Of a stretch of 64,000 bases of DNA, positions 1-8,500 are shown one piece after another. The stretch comes from PMG-095 sp037200885 (lineage in GTDB: Bacteria; Myxococcota_A; Polyangia; Polyangiales; Polyangiaceae), in NCBI GenBank assembly GCA_037200885.1, contig JBBCIN010000003.1:1364001-1428000 (forward strand), read 5' to 3'. The position numbers and the translations under genes are program-made. Each line of letters begins with the position of its first letter. Positions within the stretch are counted from its first letter, which is position 1. The notes below the pieces were generated by a model. That model had not been told where the DNA came from and ran no database searches. It saw only the letters and a program-made list of their open reading frames with translations.

Positions 1-1329
1 AATCGCTCGCTGGAACAAGACGCATTGGTGCTCGATACGCAAGACACCATTTTGCTCCCGGATGAGCGCCTGGAGAGAAAGGACGGCCGCATCTTGCAGG
101 TCGACACCGTCAAATCTCCGATCTTCGACGGCGACGGCCAGGTGATCATGACCGTCGGCGTGTCGCGCGACGTGAGCGATCGCAAGAAGCTCGAGGCGCA
201 GCTGCGGTTGACCGAGACGATGTCCACCGTGGGCACGCTGGCCGCAGGCATGGCGCACGAGATCAACAATCCGCTCACCTACGTGATCGCCAATCTGGAA
301 TTTTTGGCGCAACGCCTGCCGCAACACGGACCTTGGCTCGGCGAACGTCAAGCTCGAGAATGGATCTCGGCGTTGACCGAAGCGCGTGAAGGCGCGTCCC
401 GCGTGCAGCGCATCGTCAAGGACTTGAAGGACGCCTCACGCGGTGATCACGACCACTTTGGCGACGTGGATATCGAGCAGGTCTTGGAATCGACGCTGAA
501 ACTCGCGGCCAACGAGCTTCAGCACCACGCGCGCGTGGTACGCGACTACTCTCGCGTGCCAACGGTCTCGGGCAACGCCTCGCGCCTGGGCCAGGTTTTC
601 CTCAATTTACTGGTCAACGCGGCCCACGCCATCCGCGAGGGCGCGGCACACGAGAACGAGATCAAGCTGGTCCTGCGCGCGGACGCGAAGGAGCGCGTCG
701 TGGTCGAGATCCACGACTCCGGGCACGGCATTCCGGAGGAGCATCTGGCGCGCCTGTTCGAGCCCTTCTTCACCACGAAGGACGTCGGCGAGGGCACCGG
801 GCTCGGCCTGTTCATCTGTCATCGCATCGTGAGCGATCTGGGCGGGACGATCGAAGTCGAATCGAGCATCGGCTCCGGCAGCGTATTTCGCGTCGTGTTG
901 CCGCCGTCGAGTCAGCCCACCGATCGCATCGAAGTGGTGATCGAACGACCTACCACCGCCACTCGCCGAGGGCGGATCCTGGTCGTCGACGACGATACCC
1001 TGGTCGCCAAAGCGATGTCGCGCCTACTCGCCGAGCACCACGAAGTGTTGGCGCTGACCAGCGCGGGAGAAGCCTTGGCACGGCTCGAGCGCGGCGAGCG
1101 CTTCGATTTGATCTTTTGCGATCTGATGATGCCAGTCACGACCGGCGTCGAATTTCATCAACGACTGCTAACTCTCGATCACGAGCAAGCCGAACGCACC
1201 ATCTTCATCACGGGCGGCGCGTTTACCGACGCCTCACGCAAATTCCTGGAAACCACGGCCAACGATCGCCTGGAAAAACCCTTCGATCAGCAGAAGCTGC
1301 GCCAAATCATCGCGCGCTACCTCAACTAA
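1..1329 (+). CDS. Hybrid sensor histidine kinase with C-terminal receiver (5' partial)
   Basis: The reading frame is open from base 1, so the true start and probably most of a PAS domain lie outside the window. The first 60 or so residues look like the end of a PAS/PAC region (VGVSRDVSDRKK). A HisKA H-box follows (GTLAAGMAHEINNP, His codon near 259), then an N-box (VFLNLLVNAAHAI) and G-boxes (DSGHGIPEE, GEGTGLGLFI), so the ATPase domain is complete. A CheY-like receiver closes the protein (RILVVDDD, phospho-acceptor Asp in FCDLMMP, conserved Lys in EKPF). By family knowledge this is an autophosphorylating kinase passing phosphate to its own receiver; no output domain is visible, so it may feed a separate regulator. 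No membrane segment is seen in the visible part. It ends 4 bases before the next gene. Confidence 0.9.
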   Translation, partial: NRSLEQDALVLDTQDTILLPDERLERKDGRILQVDTVKSPIFDGDGQVIMTVGVSRDVSDRKKLEAQLRLTETMSTVGTLAAGMAHEINNPLTYVIANLEFLAQRLPQHGPWLGERQAREWISALTEAREGASRVQRIVKDLKDASRGDHDHFGDVDIEQVLESTLKLAANELQHHARVVRDYSRVPTVSGNASRLGQVFLNLLVNAAHAIREGAAHENEIKLVLRADAKERVVVEIHDSGHGIPEEHLARLFEPFFTTKDVGEGTGLGLFICHRIVSDLGGTIEVESSIGSGSVFRVVLPPSSQPTDRIEVVIERPTTATRRGRILVVDDDTLVAKAMSRLLAEHHEVLALTSAGEALARLERGERFDLIFCDLMMPVTTGVEFHQRLLTLDHEQAERTIFITGGAFTDASRKFLETTANDRLEKPFDQQKLRQIIARYLN

Positions 1330-1333
1330 TCAG

Positions 1334-2353
1334 ATGACGAACTCGGCGCTTGTCCGTGCGGCGTTCGTCGCTTGCTTGCTCTTCGCCTGCAGCGTCGTTG
1401 CAAGCCGGGCGCCCTTGGGGGGCAACTACGCAGAGCCTGAGTCGGCGCCGCCGGGCAACCGACACGCCCAGGCCGAAGCCGCGGCTTTGGCGCAACCGGA
1501 CGCCGCCGCCTCGGAACCAGCCACACCGGCGCAGATCCCCAGCACGGCGCGCGCAGCGGTGGAGACTGGCGCCATCGCCCGAATCACACCCGCGGACGCC
1601 ATTCATTTCGAGCCACTCCAAGTCGGCTCTCAAATCAAAGCCGAAGTCACGCTGAGCACGACCGCCGAGATGCGTGGCGGTCCGCCCGGGATGCTCGACA
1701 ACGGCAAGCTCTCCTTGGAGGGCCGGCTGCGAGTCGAGATCAAGGTGCTCAAAGCATCCGCGCAGAGCTTAGACGAGGTCGATCTCACCCTGACCACGCT
1801 CGCCATGCACAGTGAGTTCGGCGGCCAGCGCACCGACAGCAAGCAGGAACCGCCCGAGACGTACGATATCACTCTATCGGGACCGTCCCCAGCCATTCGC
1901 GCGTACAACGGGTCCAAGGTCGACCCGGTGGAACGCTTGAAGATCGCGATCCTGGTCATCCCTTTGACCGAGTTTTACGCACATTGGGCGCGCTCGCCCA
2001 CGCTCGAGCTCAAGCCGGGTTGGACCAGCAAAGTGTCCATGCCTTTCGCGGCCACGTTGTTCGCGACGGCGAAGGGCGAGTTCATTCGCATCGGTCCACT
2101 CAGTACCCGTTTCACCTCGCGCGCTCTGGCCAGCGACGATGTGCCATTCGAGCTGGCATTGCCCCTGGAGTACGGCAGCGACCTGGGCAAAATCGAGTTC
2201 GACCTGTCCGGCTCCGCCAAACTAAACGCGAAAAACGGCCGGCCCAGCGCATTCGACTTGAGCGGACCGCTCAGCGCGACGCGCGGGCCGCGCGGCTCGC
2301 AAATGAACGTCACAGGCACGGCGAGGTTCGCCGGCAGCCTCAGCTATCAGTGA
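1334..2353 (+). CDS. Exported protein of unknown function
   Basis: 339 residues. The N-terminus (MTNSALVRAAFVACLLFACS) is a signal sequence; the FAC at residues 17-19 is only a weak lipobox, so it is either a secreted protein or a lipoprotein. An Ala/Pro-rich linker follows to about residue 85. The rest alternates polar and hydrophobic residues in a beta-rich pattern with no motif I recognise. It starts 4 bases after the hybrid kinase and may be co-transcribed with it; a role linked to that kinase is a guess from position only. It ends 14 bases before the convergent trpS gene. Confidence 0.6.
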   Translation: MTNSALVRAAFVACLLFACSVVASRAPLGGNYAEPESAPPGNRHAQAEAAALAQPDAAASEPATPAQIPSTARAAVETGAIARITPADAIHFEPLQVGSQIKAEVTLSTTAEMRGGPPGMLDNGKLSLEGRLRVEIKVLKASAQSLDEVDLTLTTLAMHSEFGGQRTDSKQEPPETYDITLSGPSPAIRAYNGSKVDPVERLKIAILVIPLTEFYAHWARSPTLELKPGWTSKVSMPFAATLFATAKGEFIRIGPLSTRFTSRALASDDVPFELALPLEYGSDLGKIEFDLSGSAKLNAKNGRPSAFDLSGPLSATRGPRGSQMNVTGTARFAGSLSYQ

Positions 2354-2367
2354 CACCTCCGACGCGG

Positions 2368-3342
2368 CTACTTGCGGATGCCGATCGCCGAGCGCACGCG
2401 ATCCATGGTCCTTTGCGCGACTTCGCGCGCTTGCGCAGAGCCCCGCTCCAGCACCTCGTCGAGGTATGCCTCATCGGCCCGCAGGCGCAGATACTGCTCG
2501 CGCTTGGGGGCTAGATCCAGCTCGACCGCTTGATACAGATCCTGCTTGGCGTGGCCCCAGCCGTAGCCGGGATCGGACGCCAACTGCTCGACCATCTGGG
2601 CGGCGCGTTCGGGCGTGGCCAGAAGACGGAACAGTTGGTACACGCTGGACGGTTCGGCCTCTTTCGGCGCGCTCAGCGGCTCCGAGCCGGTCTTGAAGCG
2701 CAAAATTGCGGCGCGTAGCTCCTTTTGCGGCAAGAACAGCGGCACGGTGTTGCCGTACGATTTGCTCATCTTGCGCCCGTCCAGACCGGGAACCAACGGA
2801 GCCTCGCCAATCACCACGTTTGGGACACGCAGGGTGTCACCGAAGGCGTGGTTGAAGCGCAACGCGACGTCACGCGCGACTTCGACGTGCTGCTTCTGAT
2901 CTTGGCCGACCGGCACTTGGTCGACGTCGTACAGCAGGATGTCTGCCGCCATCAGCGCCGGGTAGGCCAACACGCCGCCATTCGGTGCCTCGCCGCGATC
3001 GAGCGCGGACTTGTAGGCGTGGCCGCGCTCGAGCTGGCCGCTGGACAAACAGCACATCAAGACCCAGCACAGCTCGAAGGTCTCTGGCACGCGCGACTGC
3101 AAGAACAAACTGGTTTTGCTCGGGTCGAGCCCACAGGCAAGCCAGGTTGCAGTCGCCTCGTACACGCTTTCGCGCAGCGCCGCGGCGTCGTGCATGGTGG
3201 TGAAGGCGTGATAGTCCGCCACGAAGTACAGCGCGCGATGCTCGGGGTTCTCGGCCAGAGCCAACGCAGGACGAATGGCGCCGAAATAGTTGCCCAGGTG
3301 CGGGGTGCCGGTGGGCTTGATGCCGGTCAGGACGGTCTTCAT
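2368..3342 (-). CDS. trpS: Tryptophanyl-tRNA synthetase
   Basis: Class I aminoacyl-tRNA synthetase that charges tRNA-Trp in the cytoplasm. The start is the ATG at 3342 (MKTVLTGIKPTGTPHLGNYF), which gives 324 residues, normal for bacterial TrpS; the frame is open 33 codons further upstream but that extension would run into the divergent zinc-ribbon gene and lacks family character. The HIGH-class signature is TPHLGNYFG near residue 13 and the KMSKS loop is present exactly (GRKMSKSYGN, near residue 200). The C-terminus carries the usual helical region (YLRLRADEAYLDEVLERG). Divergent from the zinc-ribbon gene at 3430, with an 87-base shared upstream region. Confidence 0.97.
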   Translation of the reverse strand: MKTVLTGIKPTGTPHLGNYFGAIRPALALAENPEHRALYFVADYHAFTTMHDAAALRESVYEATATWLACGLDPSKTSLFLQSRVPETFELCWVLMCCLSSGQLERGHAYKSALDRGEAPNGGVLAYPALMAADILLYDVDQVPVGQDQKQHVEVARDVALRFNHAFGDTLRVPNVVIGEAPLVPGLDGRKMSKSYGNTVPLFLPQKELRAAILRFKTGSEPLSAPKEAEPSSVYQLFRLLATPERAAQMVEQLASDPGYGWGHAKQDLYQAVELDLAPKREQYLRLRADEAYLDEVLERGSAQAREVAQRTMDRVRSAIGIRK

Positions 3343-3429
3343 CAGGTCGCTGCGACTGTAAGCCTTCGTGGCCGGTAGGCCAACGCCGTACGCCCCAAAA
3401 CGGCCGCATCGTGTGCTAAAATCGCACGA

Positions 3430-4002
3430 ATGCTTGCCCACTGCCCCAAGTGCGCCTCGCAGCTGCTGGTCCCGGTCGAGGGAGTGCGCGCCAGTAGCGG
3501 CGCTTCGGCGTTGCAGTGCCCGAGCTGCTTGGGGTTCTGGGTGCCGCCGGAAGTCGTTCCCTTACCCGCAAGTTTGGAGGTCCTGAACAAGCGGGATGTG
3601 CGTCCTGCCCAGCCGCCCTTGGAAAATCAACGCACCGGACAGTGCCCCGAGGGCCATGGGCTCTTGCGGCGCGCGCGCGTCACTTGGGATGATCCGTATT
3701 TCCTGGAGCGCTGCGCGCGCTGCGGCGGTGTATGGTTCGACGCCGGTGAGTGGTCGCGGGCGGTGGCTGATGAGCTACTCGGCAACTTGTCGGAGGTGTG
3801 GAGCCCCGCCTGGCGCAAGCAGCTCTCGGACCAGCAATCTCACGATTCCCTCGAGGTCGACCTACGCGCCAAGCTGGGCAGCGACCTGTTCAGCGCGCTG
3901 CGCACGCTAGCGGACAAACTCGAAACCCACCCCCAGCGTGGCGTAGCACTGGCTTACCTGAGCGAGCGCCTCAAACATCCCGTCGAGGTCGAAGGCGACT
4001 GA
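3430..4002 (+). CDS. Zinc-ribbon (zf-TFIIB-like) protein
   Basis: 190 residues with two CxxC-based zinc sites. The first uses C5/C8 and C30/C33. The second uses C72 (QCPEGH) and C95/C98 in the signature CARCGGVWFDAGE, which is typical of the zf-TFIIB family (Pfam PF13453). The C-terminal 80 residues are helical and charged, with no recognised domain. Family members are common in myxobacteria and mostly uncharacterised; zinc binding is well supported, the function is not. Divergent from trpS. The downstream 430 bases are non-coding. Confidence 0.8.
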   Translation: MLAHCPKCASQLLVPVEGVRASSGASALQCPSCLGFWVPPEVVPLPASLEVLNKRDVRPAQPPLENQRTGQCPEGHGLLRRARVTWDDPYFLERCARCGGVWFDAGEWSRAVADELLGNLSEVWSPAWRKQLSDQQSHDSLEVDLRAKLGSDLFSALRTLADKLETHPQRGVALAYLSERLKHPVEVEGD

Positions 4003-4432
4003 GAAAATCAGCGCTCCTTCGATGACTGGAACCGCTCGCGTCAGCGAAAAGATACTGTTTGAACGCATTATGATTTCATCGGCGAGTGGTACGCCTCCAG
4101 TGCGCGATCTTCGGGCGCGGTTTCGCAACCGAAAGGGGGGCGATCGCGATCCGGCAGCGCACCTCGCGGGGGCCTGATGTTCCCGGCGCAGCGAAAAAAG
4201 CATGGAAAGTCTCGAGCCCCCCCGTCCCAAGGGACCCCCCCTCTCCCCCCAGTCCCCAACCCCGGCCCGTTTCCCCACCCATCCGATCACGCCCGTTGCC
4301 CTAAATTGTCCGGCGTTCACCGGCATTTTCGTGATTGGCTTGCCACCACAGATAGCTGGCTAGAGTGGACCCGGGATAGAACGATCTTGCGCGAATCGAC
4401 GAGGGCGAGGAGAGCGGTGCTAGAAGGCGGCG
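4003..4432. other. Intergenic region with a C-run-rich tract
   Basis: 430 bases without a convincing gene. The frames here carry no recognisable protein and most run into the helicase out of frame. The notable content is 4217-4280, where nine runs of three to seven C occur on the + strand; the minus strand therefore has the pattern expected of a G-quadruplex. The promoter of the helicase gene presumably lies at the 3' side, but I see no clean -35/-10 pair. Confidence 0.6.
4217..4280 (-). repeat. Potential G-quadruplex tract
   Basis: On the + strand there are C-runs at 4217-4223, 4226-4228, 4235-4241, 4245-4250, 4254-4257, 4260-4263, 4266-4268, 4273-4276 and 4278-4280. The complementary strand thus has nine G-runs of at least three within 64 bases, far more than the four needed for an intramolecular quadruplex. 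It lies upstream of an RNA helicase gene, about 150 bases before its start. Formation in the cell is inference. Confidence 0.5.
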
Positions 4433-5548
4433 ATGGATCAGGCCCTCTTTGCTGCAACCGGACTGGAAGTCGACGAGGCGCTTTTGGCCGCTTTCCAGGC
4501 TGACGGGATCTCCGCTCCCACTGCGGTTCAGCAGGCGGCCATTGCTCCGATCTTGGCCGGGCAGCACGTGATCATTCAATCCGGAACTGGAACCGGCAAA
4601 ACCCTGGCCTATTTGCTGCCGATTCTGCAAAGGCTGCGTTCGCCAGCCAGTGGTCGCAGCCTGATCTTCGCGCCGGCCACCGAGCTCGCGCTCCAGACCC
4701 AGCGCGTCGCCGACCGCTACAAGCATTCGAGCATCAATACGGGAGCGTTGGTGTCCACCACCAACGCTCGCAAGCAGAAGGCCAAGGTAACCCAAAGCAC
4801 GCGGCTGATCGTGGGCACGCCGGGGCGCATTTTGGATCAGTTCGCGGAGCGCAAACTGAAGGGCGTGACGACGATCGTTTTGGATGAGCCGGATCCGATC
4901 TTGGCCACCCAAGGGGCGGACTACCTGCGGGAAATCTTGTCTCGCCCCGAGCCGAAGGTGCAGCTGATCTTCGCGGCGGCCACGCTGGGCGTGAACGCCA
5001 AGCGTTTGGCCGACGAGTTCATGGGCGACGCTCGGGTCCATACCCAGGTGGCTGCAGACCCGCTACAGACGAGCATCACCCACCAATACTTGAATGTCCG
5101 TACCGAGAGCACGAAGGACATTCAGCTCGCGCATTTCATCGAAGAAGCCAAATGCAAACGCGCGATCGTGTTCGTGAACCAGCCCAACCTGATTCGGCAC
5201 CTGTATCGATTTCTGGGCGAACGCAACCTCAAACCCGTGAGCTTGAGCACGGATCGCTCGAAGCTCGACCGACAAAACGCACTGCGCGCTTTCGGCGCTT
5301 CGGAAGCGCGCGTGCTGATCACGACCGATCAAGCCATGACCGGCATCGATATCCCGGACGTCGAGTGGGTGCTTCACTTCGAGCTCCCGAGCTCTGCGTT
5401 GGCTTACGTGCATCGCGCCGGACGCACCGGACGCGCGGGAAAAAGCGGTCACTCGGTGATCCTCGTGACACGCGAGGATCGACCGATGCAAGAACGCATC
5501 GCCAAGGAGCTCGGTATCCGCTTCAGCTCGGCGCGCGACGCAGAGTGA
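4433..5548 (+). CDS. DEAD-box family ATP-dependent RNA helicase (DEPD motif II)
   Basis: 371 residues, a minimal two-RecA-domain helicase without C-terminal extension. Visible motifs: Q-motif region (DGISAPTAVQQAAI, residues 24-37), Walker A SGTGTGKT (50-57), motif Ia (APATELALQ), Ib (GTPGR), motif II reading DEPD at 151-154, motif III reading AAT instead of SAT, motif IV (AIVFVNQ), motif V (VLITTDQAMTGIDIP) and motif VI (HRAGRTGRAG). ATP-driven unwinding of RNA duplexes, as in ribosome assembly or mRNA turnover, follows from the family. Substitution of Ala by Pro in DEAD and of the first Ser in SAT are departures from consensus; the catalytic Asp and Glu remain. Convergent with the giant lipoprotein gene, with 24 bases between stops. 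Confidence 0.92.
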   Translation: MDQALFAATGLEVDEALLAAFQADGISAPTAVQQAAIAPILAGQHVIIQSGTGTGKTLAYLLPILQRLRSPASGRSLIFAPATELALQTQRVADRYKHSSINTGALVSTTNARKQKAKVTQSTRLIVGTPGRILDQFAERKLKGVTTIVLDEPDPILATQGADYLREILSRPEPKVQLIFAAATLGVNAKRLADEFMGDARVHTQVAADPLQTSITHQYLNVRTESTKDIQLAHFIEEAKCKRAIVFVNQPNLIRHLYRFLGERNLKPVSLSTDRSKLDRQNALRAFGASEARVLITTDQAMTGIDIPDVEWVLHFELPSSALAYVHRAGRTGRAGKSGHSVILVTREDRPMQERIAKELGIRFSSARDAE

Positions 5549-5572
5549 GCGGGCAGAGCCGCTGGCGAGCGT

Positions 5573-8500
5573 TCAGGTCCCAAAGCGAAGGTCGTTCAAC
5601 AGCCAGCCCTGAGTCCCGGGATTGGCGTTGATTGCGATGGTCACGGTGATGTCGCTGAAATTCCCGTTCAAGACCGAGAGCACCGAGGGCGGAACCGTAA
5701 ACGTCGGCCGCAGGAAGGTCTGCACGGGCAAACCCGTGAGCTCGACCTGCCCCAAGTAGACGTTGAAGACATTGGCGCTGGGCGAAGACACGAACAGCTG
5801 GGTCCCGCCAACCCAGTACGGGTTGGGCGCGGTGCTCGGGATCCACAGCGCGAACGAGATCTTGCTCAGGTTGGTTCCGCTCGCGGCGCGGATGTCCACA
5901 CTCGACATCGGTGCGCTGACGAGGGGCGTAAAGCCATTCGAGGCGATGGACAATGAGTCGAAACCCGTCACCGAGATGGGGCTGCGAATCACCGTGCCGT
6001 TGCTGACCGACCACAGGCTCGGGTCGCCCAGCAGCGCGATTTGAGCGGTGGGTGTCGCGGCGGCCGCAGCGCCCGCCGCCGCCCGCAAGTTGGCGGCAAA
6101 CACATTGGCCGAACCGATGGCGTTCGTCAGGTCGGCGAGCGACGAACCGGTGGCGCCGCCCGCGGCGATGGTTTGCGCGGTGCTTGCGGCTTTGCCCGCC
6201 AAGGTCAGCGCCGAACCATTGCTCGTGGCGGAGGCTTGCAACGTGTTCAAGTTTGCGACCGAGCGTGGGTCGGCAGTACTTGCAAGGACTGCCTGCACGG
6301 CGTCAACCAGACCGCGCGTGGCTGCATTCGCCCCGACTACACCCACGCCCATCAATTGCGTGAGGCGGGCGCGACTTTGCGACGCCGCGAGCCCTGCCAG
6401 CGTCTGCGCTGCAGTTTGTGCGAGGCTGCTGGCAGAGGTATTGGCCGACGCGACGGCTGCGTCCAACCCGGAGAGCGCGGCAGCGCTGTTACATTGGCCT
6501 GAGAGTGCGACCGAGGCCTGCGCCGCAGCTTTCGATTGCGTGTTGGCTGCGGTTTGCGCAGAAGCCAAGCTCGCTTTCAGCTGTGCGAGCGCCGAAGCCG
6601 TCAAACCGAACGAGTCGGCCGAGGCTGCCACTTGGTTGGCCGTATTGCTGAGCTGAACCGCAGCAACGCCCGCGGCCTTCACGCCCGCCGCGACTTTGGC
6701 CACGTTGTCAGCCGTGGCGCGCGACGCGGAGCCAGCGACCCCTGCCGCGAGGCTCGAGGCAACCGTGTTGGCCGCTGCGGCCGAAGACAAGAGCCGCTTG
6801 ACGGCCGTCTCAATCGAGCTGGCAATGGCGCCGGTCGTCGGATCGCCGGTGGCGACTGCCGAAGCAATCTTGGACAATGCTTCAGCGTTGCTACCAGTGA
6901 CCAACGCTCCGGCGGTTGCAGCAGCGACGTCGGCCATGGTCTTTGCCTTGGGCTTGTCGGCGGCGGCGGCCACTTGCCAATCAGAGGCGACCGTCGCCAC
7001 ATTGCCAACGCCTCCCGCCAGCGATTTGGCTGCGTCCGCCGCCTTGTGGGTTGCCGCGAGCGCGCTCGCCTTGTCGGCGGTTGCTTGCTTGAGCGATACC
7101 AAGCTTGCCTTCTTTACCGCGTCGCTGGTCCCTTGGATGATGCCGTCCAAAGCTGCGCCCACTTTCTTCGACGTGGTGTTTGCGGCGGCGGCGCCCGCGC
7201 CAGCCATTTGGGCCAGACGAGAAGAGCCTTGCGACATCGCATTGCCGGCAATGGGCGTCGACGATTGCGCCATCGCGTTGGCAACCGCGCGCACGGCGCC
7301 CAGCATTGCTCCGAGCTCGGGGGCCTTGGCGGGGTCGACGCAGGCCGCGGTGTCGCCGGTGGGATGTTGGGCGCCCGCGTTCGACAATCCGGCGACCGCC
7401 GCGTGTGCCGCCGCAATGGCTCCCTCGAATAGCGCTCCTTGAGACGAGGTCAGGCCGAGCGTTCCGCTCTGGTCCATGGTCTTGGCGCTGGAGTTCGCCG
7501 CTTGCGCGGCGGCTGCGTGCGCTTCGTTCACGGCTGCCGCCAGTTTGGCGATACTCTCGGCTGACTTGGTGCTCTCCGCCTTCGCGGCGGCGCTGGCCAG
7601 GGTCGCGGCGGTGGTCTGCGTCGCCGCCATCGCTGACGCCAGCCGCTTGCCCGCGGCCTGCGCGGCGCTCGACACGATGCCGCCAACGGCGTCACCAGTG
7701 GCGGCAGCGGAAGCAAGCTTGGCAATCGCTTCGGCGTTGCCAACGGATTCACTCGCGGCAGCGGCTGCGGCTGCCGCGTCGGCGAACAGCGCGCCTTGGC
7801 CCTTGGCCGCGCCAACTGCGCTCGTCAGGGCCGAGATCACACCGGTGGTACTGCCTCCGCCGTTTGCGAACACCTGCGCCGCCTCAGCCGCCTTCTGTCC
7901 CATGACGAGAGCCGTGGCTTGGTCCTGGGCGGCCTGCTTCACGCCGTTCAATGCGGCGGCTTTGCTTGCGCCGACTGCTTCCAATGCGGCGCTGCCTGCC
8001 AACGCGCCGACGCGATCGGATGCAGCCGATACCGCTGCGAGCGCAGCGCCGTTCAGCGAAGCGAAGATCCCTGCGCCGAGTGATCCGCTTGCCGACGAGA
8101 GCGTCTGTGCGGTGGATTGCGCCATGCTACCTGCCGCAGCTCGCGCCGCAGCGACGGCAGCGCCCAGCTCCGGCGCGGCCGAATTTTCGACGCAGGTCGT
8201 CGCGCTGTCGTCGGAGACGGCTTCGGAGGCAGCGTGCGCGATGCCCGCTGCCATGGTGTGTGCCGCAGCGACGCTGGCTTCGACCTGGGCGAAGATCCCG
8301 ACGCTGAGTCCGACCGAGCTCAATTCATCGAGCGCCCGATTGGCTGCGTTCGCGAGTTGGCCAGCGGCCTGATTCGAGTCCTTGACGGCCGCTTCCTTCT
8401 TGGCAGTCGCTTCGGCGGTCTTGGTCTTGGTCGCCTGGTCGCTGGCTTTGGCGAGGGCCGCGAGCGACGTGTTGCCCGCCGCGACCGCGGAGGCCAGCTT

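Noticed and set aside
3343..3441. Upstream extension of trpS
   Set aside because: Adds 33 unrelated residues before MKTVLTGIKP and runs into the divergent zinc-ribbon gene; length with ATG 3342 is normal.
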